Assembly: GCF_900637665.1 (NCBI RefSeq)
Contig: NZ_LR134386.1
Coordinates: 2,844,501 to 2,908,500, forward strand
From: Chryseobacterium nakagawai
GTDB taxonomy: Bacteria; Bacteroidota; Bacteroidia; Flavobacteriales; Weeksellaceae
Direction of reading: 5' to 3'
DNA length: 64,000 bases
This document shows, one piece after another, positions 1-8,788 of the stretch (position 1 is the first letter of the stretch; the number at the start of each line of letters is the position of its first letter). The notes under the pieces were generated by a model that saw only the letters and a list, made by a program, of their open reading frames with translations, was not told the origin of the DNA and did no database searches. The position numbers and the translations under genes are program-made.

Positions 1-1
1 G

Positions 2-1126
2 CATTCAGAAAGACCTGGTCACAGAATGTACGAACAGTACCATCCACTTGGGGTAGTAGGGATTATTACAGCATTCAACTTCCCGGTAGCAGTTTGGTCT
101 TGGAATACAGCATTAGCATGGATCTGTGGGAACGTTACGATCTGGAAACCATCAGAAAAAACTCCACTTTGTGCAATTGCATGTCAGAATATTATGAATG
201 AAGTTCTGAAAGAAAACAACCTTTCTGAAGGAATTTCAAGTGTATTGGTTGCAGACCACGAAATTGGACAGAAATTAGTTGATGACAAGAGAGTTGCTTT
301 GGTATCTTTTACAGGTTCTACAAGAGTAGGAAGAATGGTTTCTTCTAAAGTAGCAGAAAGATTCGGGAAATCAATTCTTGAATTAGGAGGTAACAATGCA
401 ATTATCATTACTAAAGAAGCCGATCTTAATATGTCTATCATCGGAGCGGTATTCGGAGCAGTAGGAACTGCAGGACAAAGATGTACTTCTACAAGAAGAC
501 TGATTATCCATGAAGATGTATATGATGAAGTAAAAACAAGATTGGTAAAAGCTTACGGTCAATTAAAAATTGGAAATCCATTGGATGAGAATAACCATGT
601 AGGTCCATTGATCGATGTTGATGCTGTAAATCAGTATGAAGATTCTATCAAGAAATGTAAAAAAGAAGGTGGTAAATTTGTTGTTGAAGGTGGCGTTTTA
701 TCAGGAAAGGATTACGAATCCGGATGTTATGTGAAGCCTTGTGTTGCTGAAGTAAAGAACTCTTATGAGATTGTTCAGCACGAAACATTTGCTCCAATTC
801 TATATTTAATCAAATACAAAACATTAGAAGAGGCGATTGCCATTCAGAATGATGTTCCACAAGGATTATCTTCTGCCATCATGACACAAAACCTTAGAGA
901 AGCAGAATTATTCCTTTCTCATGCAGGTTCAGATTGTGGTATTGCGAACGTTAATATTGGTACTTCAGGTGCTGAAATCGGAGGAGCTTTCGGAGGTGAA
1001 AAAGAAACAGGAGGAGGAAGAGAGTCAGGATCAGATGCTTGGAAATATTATATGAGAAGACAAACTAATACTATAAATTATACTGCACAACTTCCTTTAG
1101 CACAGGGAATTAAATTTGATTTATAA
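2..1126 (+). CDS. ALDH7-family aminoadipate-semialdehyde dehydrogenase (5' truncated by window)
   Basis: NAD(P)-dependent aldehyde dehydrogenase, most like the ALDH7 (antiquitin) group that oxidises L-2-aminoadipate 6-semialdehyde to L-2-aminoadipate in lysine breakdown. The reading frame is open back to base 2 (HSERPGHR before the first ATG at 26), so the gene starts before the window and about 130-140 N-terminal residues are missing. Visible family features: the NAD-binding part, the ELGGNN motif with the general-base Glu, and the catalytic Cys in GQRCTSTRR. The C-terminus is complete. The next gene on the same strand is lysine 6-transaminase, which makes its probable substrate; this pairing is the main support for the substrate. 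Family assignment is firm, substrate is inference. Confidence 0.88.
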   Translation, partial: HSERPGHRMYEQYHPLGVVGIITAFNFPVAVWSWNTALAWICGNVTIWKPSEKTPLCAIACQNIMNEVLKENNLSEGISSVLVADHEIGQKLVDDKRVALVSFTGSTRVGRMVSSKVAERFGKSILELGGNNAIIITKEADLNMSIIGAVFGAVGTAGQRCTSTRRLIIHEDVYDEVKTRLVKAYGQLKIGNPLDENNHVGPLIDVDAVNQYEDSIKKCKKEGGKFVVEGGVLSGKDYESGCYVKPCVAEVKNSYEIVQHETFAPILYLIKYKTLEEAIAIQNDVPQGLSSAIMTQNLREAELFLSHAGSDCGIANVNIGTSGAEIGGAFGGEKETGGGRESGSDAWKYYMRRQTNTINYTAQLPLAQGIKFDL

Positions 1127-1241
1127 AAGCTTTACTTAAAGCATTCAAAAAAAACAATAAAAACTTAATAACCTGAATGATTAGATGCTCTGCCTTTTGA
1201 TCGTTTTATCATTCACTTATTAAATCACACAACAATTTATT

Positions 1242-2567
1242 ATGGAACACACATTAGATATACAAGCAAATAAAGTAAAGGAAACAGTTGGAAAACACGT
1301 GTTGGCAGATGGTTTTGATTTCGTGATGGATATTGAAAAATCTCACGGATCATGGCTTTATGATAAACTTACAGATAGAGAATACCTGGATATGTTCTCT
1401 ATGTTTGCATCAGCTTCCATTGGGTACAATCACCCGTATCTTGTAGAAAGATCAGAATGGTTGGGAAGAATGGCTGTCAACAAACCAACTTTGGCAGACG
1501 TTTATTCAGAAGAATATGCTCACTTTTTAGAAGTGTTCGAAAGAGTTGTGATTCCCGAAGAATTGCAATATGCTTTCTTCATCGAAGGCGGAACTTTAGG
1601 CGTTGAAAATGCATTGAAGGCTTGCTTCGATTGGAAAACACGTAAAAACTTTGAAAAAGGTCTTGATGTTGAAGCAGGAATCTGTATTCATTTCAAACAG
1701 GCCTTCCATGGAAGAAGCGGGTATACTTTAAGTTTAACAAATACTTCAGATCCTAGAAAGTATCAATATTTCCCATTGTTTAACTGGCCAAGAATCTTAA
1801 ACCCCAAGTTATCATTCCCAATTACGGAAGAGAATTTAGCGGAAACGATCAAGAACGAGCAATTGGCTTTAGTTCAGATTGAAGAAGCCATTCTTATGAA
1901 TCCTGATAAAGTAGCTTGTATCATCATTGAGCCTATCCAGGCAGAAGGTGGTGACAATCATTTCAGAGATGAATTCTTATTAGGGTTAAGAAAAATCTGT
2001 GATGATAATGAAATCTTACTCATTTTTGACGAAGTTCAGACAGGTATTGCCATTACAGGGAAAATGTGGGCATTCCAGCATTTTACTGCAAAGCCGGACA
2101 TTATTTCTTTCGGTAAAAAAGCACAGGTTTGTGGAGTATTAGCCAACAAAGAAAAATTTGACGAAATCTCAAATAACGTTTTCAGAGAAAGCTCAAGAAT
2201 CAATTCTACATTTGGAGGTAACTTTATTGATATGCTTCGTTTCCAGTTGGTAATGGAAGTTATTGAAAAAGAAAACCTTGTTGAGAATGCAAGAGTAGTA
2301 GGTGATTTCCTCTTGGAAAGCTTAAAAGAAATGGCAAATAAGTATCCTGAAAAAATTTCCAATGCTAGAGGGAGAGGATTAATGTGTGCTATTGATCTTC
2401 CATCCGGGGCAGATAGAAATAAGATGATGACCGAATTATTCAATGACGGATTGATCATTCTTCCATGTGGAGATCAGTCTTTACGTTTCAGACCACACCT
2501 GAATGTGACCAAAGAAGAGATCCAATTGGCATTAGATAAAATTGAAAACAATATTAATAAAATTTAA
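1242..2567 (+). CDS. lat: L-lysine 6-transaminase (lysine epsilon-aminotransferase)
   Basis: PLP-dependent class III aminotransferase of 441 residues. It moves the epsilon-amino group of lysine to 2-oxoglutarate, giving 2-aminoadipate 6-semialdehyde. Seen in the sequence: the cofactor Asp in IFDEVQTG, the PLP-binding Lys in SFGKKAQVCG, and the long N-terminal half typical of lysine 6-transaminases (GSWLYD, ASIGYNHPYL) rather than ornithine transaminases. It lies 115 bases downstream of the ALDH7 gene on the same strand; together they form the first two steps of the transaminase route of lysine degradation. No clear promoter is visible in the gap, so the two may be co-transcribed. Confidence 0.9.
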   Translation: MEHTLDIQANKVKETVGKHVLADGFDFVMDIEKSHGSWLYDKLTDREYLDMFSMFASASIGYNHPYLVERSEWLGRMAVNKPTLADVYSEEYAHFLEVFERVVIPEELQYAFFIEGGTLGVENALKACFDWKTRKNFEKGLDVEAGICIHFKQAFHGRSGYTLSLTNTSDPRKYQYFPLFNWPRILNPKLSFPITEENLAETIKNEQLALVQIEEAILMNPDKVACIIIEPIQAEGGDNHFRDEFLLGLRKICDDNEILLIFDEVQTGIAITGKMWAFQHFTAKPDIISFGKKAQVCGVLANKEKFDEISNNVFRESSRINSTFGGNFIDMLRFQLVMEVIEKENLVENARVVGDFLLESLKEMANKYPEKISNARGRGLMCAIDLPSGADRNKMMTELFNDGLIILPCGDQSLRFRPHLNVTKEEIQLALDKIENNINKI

Positions 2568-2577
2568 AAACAAAGAT

Positions 2578-2608
2578 TTGTAATTTTCGAAAAAACATTG
2601 TACATTTA
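2578..2608 (+). promoter_or_regulatory. Putative flavobacterial promoter for the DUF2007 gene
   Basis: TTG at 2578-2580, a 20-base spacer and TACATTTA at 2601-2608. This differs from the Bacteroidetes consensus TTG-N(17-23)-TAnnTTTG at the last base only. It starts 10 bases after the transaminase stop and lies 20 bases before the next start codon. Confidence 0.45.
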
Positions 2609-2628
2609 GATACTCAAACAATTAGAAT

Positions 2629-2856
2629 ATGGAAAGAAGTACGAGAGTATCAGTTTACGAAAGTGATAACCCTTCAGAAATTCAGTTGGTTAAGTCTAAA
2701 TTGGATGATGCACAAATTACAAACACTGTTGAAAACAACTATCTGACATTTACGACAACACCTACAGCAACATCGCTAAAGGTAATGGTGGATCTGGAAG
2801 ACGAGAAGAAAGCATTTGAAATTATTGATGCTTATCTTCAACAAAGTGAAAATTAA
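2629..2856 (+). CDS. DUF2007-type small protein
   Basis: Acidic cytoplasmic protein of 75 residues. The pattern (VSVYESDNPSEIQLVKSKLDDAQI near the start, DLEDEKKAFEIIDAY near the end) resembles the DUF2007 / putative signal-transducing fold, a small PII-like alpha-beta domain common in Bacteroidetes. No catalytic residues, signal peptide or membrane segment are visible. It sits 61 bases after the lysine transaminase gene, has its own promoter candidate and is followed by a strong terminator. No link to lysine metabolism can be shown; function unknown. Confidence 0.7.
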   Translation: MERSTRVSVYESDNPSEIQLVKSKLDDAQITNTVENNYLTFTTTPTATSLKVMVDLEDEKKAFEIIDAYLQQSEN

Positions 2857-2891
2857 TAAAACAATTTCATAATTTTAAATTTTACTACTTC

Positions 2892-2932
2892 AAACCGAAA
2901 ATTAATTTTTTAATTAGTTTTCGGTTTTTTAA
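2892..2932 (+). terminator. Rho-independent terminator after the DUF2007 gene
   Basis: AAACCGAAAA... pairs with ...TTTTCGGTTT (stem about 2892-2905 with 2912-2928), AT-rich loop, then a T run. Confidence 0.75.
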
Positions 2933-3063
2933 TTAAATCAATCATTAAATTATTAAAAAAAATAAATGTTTAAAAGATGGTTTGAAGACTATTATTATAA
3001 GCCAAAATTCAAGATTGAATAATCAGGAACTTGTATTAATCTGATTTAAATTTGAAGCAAAAT

Positions 3064-3231
3064 TTTAGGTGATCAAAGATGAGAATTAATGAAATTGATT
3101 CTCATCAAGCGGTCAAAAAGCCACTCAGCTTCTTCAAAGAGGAAATCGCAATCTTTGCTCATTTAAAACCTTAAGCTTTATAAATAAAGCCTTTGCGTTA
3201 ATAAAATTAGAGCTTTAGTTTAGGTGATCAA
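3064..3231 (+). repeat. Intergenic segment bounded by 13-base direct repeats with an internal inverted repeat
   Basis: TTTAGGTGATCAA occurs at 3064-3076 and again at 3219-3231. Between them, GATGAGAAT (3078-3086) is an exact inverted partner of ATTCTCATC (3098-3106). The rest of the 436-base gap between the DUF2007 and GNAT genes shows nothing convincing except an 18-codon frame at 2966-3022 (ATG to TAA) that I do not call a gene. Confidence 0.4.
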
Positions 3232-3292
3232 CAGGTAAATAGTTCTAATTCTTAATCTTTAAACTTTATGTTTTTTTATCAAAATCAACAAC

Positions 3293-3805
3293 ATGAATCC
3301 AGAAATCAAACTAAGAAAATCGGAAATTGAAGACAGAGACATTATTTGGGGAATCATCCAGCAGTCCATTGAAAGAAGAAAGCAGGACGGAAGTACACAG
3401 TGGCAGAATGGGTATCCTAATCTTGGAACAGTAGAAAGTGATATTGCTAAAGGCTTCGGATATGTGCTTACAGTAGATGGGGAAATTGCAGTGTATGCAG
3501 CTTTGATCCTTAACGATGAACCTGCTTATAGCAAAATTGAAGGGGCGTGGTTAAGTAATGGAGAGTTTGTTGTTGTACACCGTATCGCAATTGATAAGAA
3601 GTTTGCAGGACAGGGAATGACTAAAAAACTTTTTGATCACATTGAAGATTTTACCAGAACCAGTGGAATTCAGAGTGTTAAGGTAGATACAAATTATGAT
3701 AATATTGCGATGCTCAAAATTCTGGAAAGTAAAGGATACTCGTATTGTGGAGAAGTGGTTTTGGCAGATGGAGTAAGGAAAGCTTATGAGAAGATTATAA
3801 TTTAG
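3293..3805 (+). CDS. GNAT-family N-acetyltransferase
   Basis: Protein of 170 residues with the GNAT fold. The acetyl-CoA-binding segment is visible around residues 96-112 (VVHRIAIDKKFAGQGMTKKLFDHI, where G-Q-G-M matches the R/Q-x-x-G-x-G/A loop), followed by the beta strand and helix typical of motif B (VDTNYDNIAMLKILESKGY). Substrate cannot be told from sequence. Single gene between a long non-coding stretch and the efflux operon, which has its own promoter 74 bases further on. Confidence 0.85.
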   Translation: MNPEIKLRKSEIEDRDIIWGIIQQSIERRKQDGSTQWQNGYPNLGTVESDIAKGFGYVLTVDGEIAVYAALILNDEPAYSKIEGAWLSNGEFVVVHRIAIDKKFAGQGMTKKLFDHIEDFTRTSGIQSVKVDTNYDNIAMLKILESKGYSYCGEVVLADGVRKAYEKIII

Positions 3806-3878
3806 ACCAAAAGTTAAATCTATTTTCATTGAATTTTTAAAACGCCCTGTATTTATAATGTCTATCAGCTTTGTTCGT

Positions 3879-3905
3879 TTGGTTCTGAACTAATTTTTAC
3901 TTTTG
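3879..3905 (+). promoter_or_regulatory. Putative promoter of the efflux operon
   Basis: TTG at 3879-3881, a 16-base spacer, and a full-match TACTTTTG at 3898-3905, ending 16 bases before the regulator start codon. The spacer is one base shorter than usual; another TTG at 3871 would give 24. Confidence 0.55.
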
Positions 3906-3921
3906 TTCAAATTTTTATATT

Positions 3922-4377
3922 ATGCACCAAAGTATAGGAATTGATGAAAAAATATTTCAGGATGCCGTAAAGTTTTATGGCACTGTGTTCAGCCTACCTC
4001 CCTTAGCTTCAAAAATCTATTCCTACCTTCTTTTTGATTATGAGAAAGTAGGAATTACTTTTGACGAGTTTGTTGAAGTGCTCTCTGCGAGCAAAAGTTC
4101 CGTTTCCACCAGTATTTCATTATTGTTAAATGCACAGCTTATTGTAGATCATAATAAGATGGATGAGAGGAAACGGTATTTTTTCATCAATGATGAATAC
4201 AAAAAGATCCGATTTGAGAAAATTGTCCAGAAAATGCAGGACGAATTAAAGCTATTAGATGATTTAAACAATTTTAAAAAAAGTAAAGACGATGGATACA
4301 ACGAAAGAATAGAAGTTTACAAAGCACTCTTAAACAAAAACATAGAAAATATTCAGGAATCTCTTAATAAACTATAA
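3922..4377 (+). CDS. GbsR/MarR-like winged-helix regulator of the efflux operon
   Basis: DNA-binding protein of 151 residues. A winged helix-turn-helix is visible around residues 20-95 (LASKIYSYLLFDY, then the recognition part SASKSSVSTSISLLLNAQLIV, then the basic wing MDERKRYFF), followed by a helical C-terminus that may dimerise. This is the GbsR-like group often placed first in RND efflux operons. It ends one base before the adaptor gene and is the first gene after the promoter candidate, so it probably controls its own operon. The ligand is unknown. Confidence 0.8.
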   Translation: MHQSIGIDEKIFQDAVKFYGTVFSLPPLASKIYSYLLFDYEKVGITFDEFVEVLSASKSSVSTSISLLLNAQLIVDHNKMDERKRYFFINDEYKKIRFEKIVQKMQDELKLLDDLNNFKKSKDDGYNERIEVYKALLNKNIENIQESLNKL

Positions 4378-4378
4378 A

Positions 4379-5566
4379 ATGAATAATAAGCTAGTTATAC
4401 TTTCCATTGCAGCGCTTTCTCTCACAGCCTGCAAAAAAGAAGCTCCGAAACAGGATGGTGCCAAACCGTACCCTGTTGTTTCTGTGGAGTCAAAAAATAT
4501 AGTAGGATATCAGACGTTTCCAGCTACCATCCAAGGTAGAGTAAACAATGATGTACGTGCTAAAATACAGGGATATATTACCCAGTTATTGGTAGATGAA
4601 GGACAATACGTTACCAAAGGACAGCCTTTGTTCCGTTTGGAGACCAATATCCTTACCGAAAATGCAGCTGCTTCTAAAGCAGGAATAGGAGCTGCTGAAT
4701 CCAGTATTGCCGCTGCACAGGCCTCTGTAAATGCTGCACAGGTTGAAGTCAACAAACTGAAACCTCTGGTTCAGAAAAATATTATCAGTAACGTACAGTT
4801 ACAGTCTGCTCAAGCTCAATTAGCTCAGGCTCAGGCTCAATTACAACAGGCATATGCTGCCAAAAGACAAGCTGAGGCCAACTACAAAGGAGTAGAAGCT
4901 AATATTGAATATTCCATTATTCGTGCACCAATTTCAGGAGTCGTAGGAAGACTTCCTTTAAAAGTAGGAAGTTTGGTAGGACCGTCTGATCAGACGCCTC
5001 TTACGACAATTTCTGATACTTCTGAGATCTTTGCTTACTTTGCCATGAATGAAAAAGAGTATTTTGACTTCCTTGAAAAATCTCCTGGCGCTTCTATGCC
5101 TGAGAAAATCAAAAACTTACCAATGGTTGAACTTCAGTTAGCTAATGGAAGTATTTATCCTGAAAAAGGAAGAATTGAAGCCATTACCGGACAAATAGAT
5201 CCTACTACGGGAACCATTCAGTTCAGAGTTGCCTTTACCAATGCTCAAAAATTATTAAGCAACGGTAACAGTGGAACAATCAGATTCCCACAAAGTTATG
5301 ATAATGTTCTTGTCGTTCCTGAAAGTGCTACTTATGAACAACAAGGTATTGTATACGTATATAAAGTAGAAAAAGGAGATACTGCGAGAAACGTTGTTGT
5401 AAATGTTATTGACAGAATTGACAATTTGGCTCTTATAAAATCAGGAGTTAATAAAGGTGAAGTAGTTGTTGCTGCAGGTATTGGAGGATTGAAACCGGGA
5501 ACAGCAGTAAAACCGAAGCCAATCAAAATGGATAGTCTTGTTCAATCAATAAAACCGAAATTCTAA
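4379..5566 (+). CDS. RND efflux periplasmic adaptor lipoprotein (AcrA/MexA type)
   Basis: Membrane fusion protein of 395 residues joining the inner-membrane pump to the outer-membrane channel. Lipobox LTAC with Cys18 gives an anchored lipoprotein. Order of domains: biotinyl-lipoyl half (about 45-90, VDEGQYVTKGQPLFRLE), a long Ala/Gln-rich coiled-coil hairpin (about 95-170, AQAQLAQAQAQ repeats), second lipoyl half with the family motif YSIIRAPISGVVGRL, beta-barrel and membrane-proximal domains. It starts one base after the regulator and its stop overlaps the start of the pump gene by one base. Confidence 0.93.
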   Translation: MNNKLVILSIAALSLTACKKEAPKQDGAKPYPVVSVESKNIVGYQTFPATIQGRVNNDVRAKIQGYITQLLVDEGQYVTKGQPLFRLETNILTENAAASKAGIGAAESSIAAAQASVNAAQVEVNKLKPLVQKNIISNVQLQSAQAQLAQAQAQLQQAYAAKRQAEANYKGVEANIEYSIIRAPISGVVGRLPLKVGSLVGPSDQTPLTTISDTSEIFAYFAMNEKEYFDFLEKSPGASMPEKIKNLPMVELQLANGSIYPEKGRIEAITGQIDPTTGTIQFRVAFTNAQKLLSNGNSGTIRFPQSYDNVLVVPESATYEQQGIVYVYKVEKGDTARNVVVNVIDRIDNLALIKSGVNKGEVVVAAGIGGLKPGTAVKPKPIKMDSLVQSIKPKF

Positions 5567-8500
5567 TGATAAAAAACTTTATTAACAGACCGGTTTTATC
5601 TACCGTTATCTCAATCTTGATTGTGATTCTCGGTGTGCTAGGACTGATCTCGTTACCAGTTACACAGTATCCTGATATTGCACCGCCTACAGTAAGTGTT
5701 TCTGCCAACTATACAGGAGCTAATGCGGAAACTGTAATGAAAAGTGTTGTAGTTCCCTTAGAAGAACAAATCAACGGGGTAGAAGGTATGGACTATATTA
5801 CTTCCTCTGCGGGAAATGATGGTTCTGCCCAGATTCAGGTTTTCTTTAAACAAGGAATAGATCCTGATATTGCAGCAGTAAACGTACAAAACCGTGTGGC
5901 CAGAGCTACACCTTTATTGCCGTCCGAAGTGACGCGTTCAGGGGTTGTAACTCAAAAGCAACAGACGAGTGCCCTGATGTATATGTCTTTCTATTCTGAA
6001 AATAAAGATCTTGATGATGTATACCTTCAGAACTTTTTGAATATTAATATTATTCCAAACCTGAAAAGGGTAAATGGTGTAGGGGATGCCAATGTTTTCG
6101 GAGGTAAAAACTATTCCATGAGAATCTGGCTGGATCCTGCAAAAATGGCTGCCTACAGTGTTACTCCTACGGATGTTACCAACGCGATCAACGAGCAGAG
6201 TAGAGAAGCTGCTGCGGGCTCTATTGGTCAGAACAGTGGAAGTTCTTTTGAATATATTATCAAATATGTAGGTAAATTCAATGATAAAGAACAATACGAT
6301 AATATCATCATTAAATCTCTTGCAAACGGACAAAATCTTATGCTTAAAGACGTTGCTAAAGTAGAATTGGCAGGTCAGTCTTATACAGGAATCGGGGAGA
6401 ACGGAAACAGTCCTTCCATCAGTATGGGGATCTTCCAGACACCGGGTTCCAATGCACAAGAGATTATTAAAAATATCAAAACGTATCTAAAATCTGCAGA
6501 AAGTACTTTCCCTAAAGGAATTAAATATACTTTTAACTTTGATACCAACGAATTCTTAGAAGCTTCTATTGAAAAAGTAGTACATACGCTGATTGAAGCT
6601 TTCATCCTGGTGTTTATTGTAGTATATATATTCCTTCAGGACTTCAGATCAACCTTGATTCCGGCCATTGCGGTTCCGGTATCTATTGTAGGGGCGTTCT
6701 TCTTCCTGAATTTATTCGGATACTCATTAAACCTGTTAACCCTTTTTGCATTGGTACTTGCCATTGGTATTGTGGTGGATGACGCCATTGTCGTCGTCGA
6801 GGCTGTTCATGCGAAGATGGAGCACGGTATTTCGGATGCTAAAAAAGCAACGGTGGAAGCGATGGATGAGATTACAGGAGCTATTATTTCTATTACTTTG
6901 GTAATGGCAGCGGTATTTATTCCAGTGACGTTTATTACAGGCCCTACAGGGGTATTCTATCAACAGTTTGGTATTACGTTAATCATCGCGATTATCATTT
7001 CTGCGATCAACGCATTAACGTTGAGCCCGGTGTTATGTTCATTATTCCTAAAGCCTCACGCAGAACATCATGCAGAGTATAAGAATTTAAATCTGCTACA
7101 GAAGTTTTTCTACAAATTTAATATTGCTTTTAAAACAACAACTGAGCGTTACGGAAGAGGGTTTGTATTTCTGTTAAGACATAAATGGGTAACCTTAGTA
7201 ATCTTTGCGGTTACAGGAGGTATTTTATATTGGGCAAGCGGAACCATGAAAAAAGGTTTTGTTCCTACAGAGGATAGAGGAATTATCTTTACTGATGTTC
7301 AGCTTCCTCCGGGTGCTTCTATGGAAAGAACGTATAATGCTTTGAAAACCCTTCAGGCTAAAGCATTGAAAGTTCCAGGAGTACAAAATGTAACGATTTC
7401 TACAGGTAGAGGATTCTTATCCGGAAACGGAAGTAATAATGGTCTTGCCTTTGTTAAACTGAAACCATTTGACGAAAGGAAAAAAGATGGTCAGACTTCT
7501 GAAGATATTACCAAAAAGCTATTTGGAATTGTAGGAGCTGTACCTGATGCTAAAGTAGTATTCTTTCAACCACCAAGTGTACCAGGATTTGGTAACAGTG
7601 CAGGTTTTGAAATGGTATTGCTGGACAAATCAGGGGGAGAATATGCTGACCTGGATAATAAAACCAATGAATTCATCGGTAAATTGATGCAGAGACCTGA
7701 AATTCAGTTTGCGCAGACTTCATTTAACACAAAATACCCTCAGTATCAGATGGAGATCAATGTTCCTCTGAGCAAGCAGCTTGGGGTTTCAGTAAATGAT
7801 ATTCTGGCGACCATGCAAGGGTATATCGGGGGTATTTATACTGCCGACTTTACAAAGTATGGAAAGCAGTTTAGGGTAATGGTTCAGGCACTTCCTGAAA
7901 ATAGAAAGAACATCGAAAATCTGAATCAGCTCTATGTCAGAACAGGATCAGGTATCATGTCTCCTATTTCGCAGTTTGTAACATTGAAAAAAGCATATGG
8001 ACCACAATCTGTAAGCCGTTATAACCTGTTTACCTCGGTAAAGGTGACAGGAGCAAACTCTGACGGATACAGTTCCGGGGATGCTATTGCTGCTGTACAA
8101 CAAGTGGCCGATGAAACCCTGAATCAAAATTATGCAGTAGAATTTACAGGGTTAACCAGAGAAGAATTAAATTCAGGATCTCAGACCCTTCTGATTTTCG
8201 GGCTAAGTTTGGTTTTTGTTTATTTTATCCTTTCTGCACAGTATGAAAGTTATATCCTTCCACTAATCGTTGTTATCTCTCTTCCTCTTGGGGTAATGGG
8301 AGCTTATTTCGGACAGAAGATTATGGGCTTGGAAAATAATATTTATTTCCAGATTGCCCTGATCATGCTCGTCGGATTGTTGGCGAAAAATGCAATCCTT
8401 ATTGTTGAATTTGCAGTCCAAAGAAGGCATCATGGTGAAACAATTGTAATGTCTGCTATTAATGCGGCCAAAGCGAGAGTAAGACCGATTTTGATGACCT

Positions 8501-8712
8501 CATTTGCCTTTATCTTTGGTTTATTACCGTTGGTGCTTGCAAGTGGAATTGGTGCTGTAGGTAACAGATCAATTGCAACAGGAGCAGCTATAGGATTGTT
8601 GATAGGTACTATTTTAGGACTTTTTGTAATTCCGGTATTGTATGTGATTTTTGAAAGCATACAGGAGAAAATTAAGCCTATCAAAAAAGAAGATATCAAT
8701 TTAGCAGAGTAA
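5566..8712 (+). CDS. RND multidrug efflux pump, inner-membrane subunit (AcrB/HAE1 type)
   Basis: Proton-driven drug exporter of 1,048 residues, the usual AcrB/MexB length. It has TM1 at the start (NRPVLSTVISILIVILG), the porter domain, and the proton-relay pair Asp-Asp in GIVVDDAIVVVEAV on TM4 with the partner Lys in GLLAKNAILIVEFA on TM10. The second half repeats the first (internal duplication), as in all RND pumps. Substrate range cannot be read from sequence. Translation is coupled to the adaptor gene (TAATG overlap). Confidence 0.95.
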   Translation: MIKNFINRPVLSTVISILIVILGVLGLISLPVTQYPDIAPPTVSVSANYTGANAETVMKSVVVPLEEQINGVEGMDYITSSAGNDGSAQIQVFFKQGIDPDIAAVNVQNRVARATPLLPSEVTRSGVVTQKQQTSALMYMSFYSENKDLDDVYLQNFLNINIIPNLKRVNGVGDANVFGGKNYSMRIWLDPAKMAAYSVTPTDVTNAINEQSREAAAGSIGQNSGSSFEYIIKYVGKFNDKEQYDNIIIKSLANGQNLMLKDVAKVELAGQSYTGIGENGNSPSISMGIFQTPGSNAQEIIKNIKTYLKSAESTFPKGIKYTFNFDTNEFLEASIEKVVHTLIEAFILVFIVVYIFLQDFRSTLIPAIAVPVSIVGAFFFLNLFGYSLNLLTLFALVLAIGIVVDDAIVVVEAVHAKMEHGISDAKKATVEAMDEITGAIISITLVMAAVFIPVTFITGPTGVFYQQFGITLIIAIIISAINALTLSPVLCSLFLKPHAEHHAEYKNLNLLQKFFYKFNIAFKTTTERYGRGFVFLLRHKWVTLVIFAVTGGILYWASGTMKKGFVPTEDRGIIFTDVQLPPGASMERTYNALKTLQAKALKVPGVQNVTISTGRGFLSGNGSNNGLAFVKLKPFDERKKDGQTSEDITKKLFGIVGAVPDAKVVFFQPPSVPGFGNSAGFEMVLLDKSGGEYADLDNKTNEFIGKLMQRPEIQFAQTSFNTKYPQYQMEINVPLSKQLGVSVNDILATMQGYIGGIYTADFTKYGKQFRVMVQALPENRKNIENLNQLYVRTGSGIMSPISQFVTLKKAYGPQSVSRYNLFTSVKVTGANSDGYSSGDAIAAVQQVADETLNQNYAVEFTGLTREELNSGSQTLLIFGLSLVFVYFILSAQYESYILPLIVVISLPLGVMGAYFGQKIMGLENNIYFQIALIMLVGLLAKNAILIVEFAVQRRHHGETIVMSAINAAKARVRPILMTSFAFIFGLLPLVLASGIGAVGNRSIATGAAIGLLIGTILGLFVIPVLYVIFESIQEKIKPIKKEDINLAE

Positions 8713-8788
8713 ATTAATTTAGTTTAAGGTTTTTTGGTAAAAGTTTAATGCTGAAAACCGGAAACCTTGAACTTTTAAATTTCAAATA

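Noticed and set aside
2966..3022. An 18-codon peptide gene
   Set aside because: Too short, no promoter or ribosome site, placed just after a terminator in AT-rich DNA where such frames are expected by chance.
5938..6459. Minus-strand gene of 173 codons inside the RND pump gene
   Set aside because: Lies fully within a well-supported conserved gene on the other strand and has a composition typical of antisense frames (many His, Cys, Arg runs).
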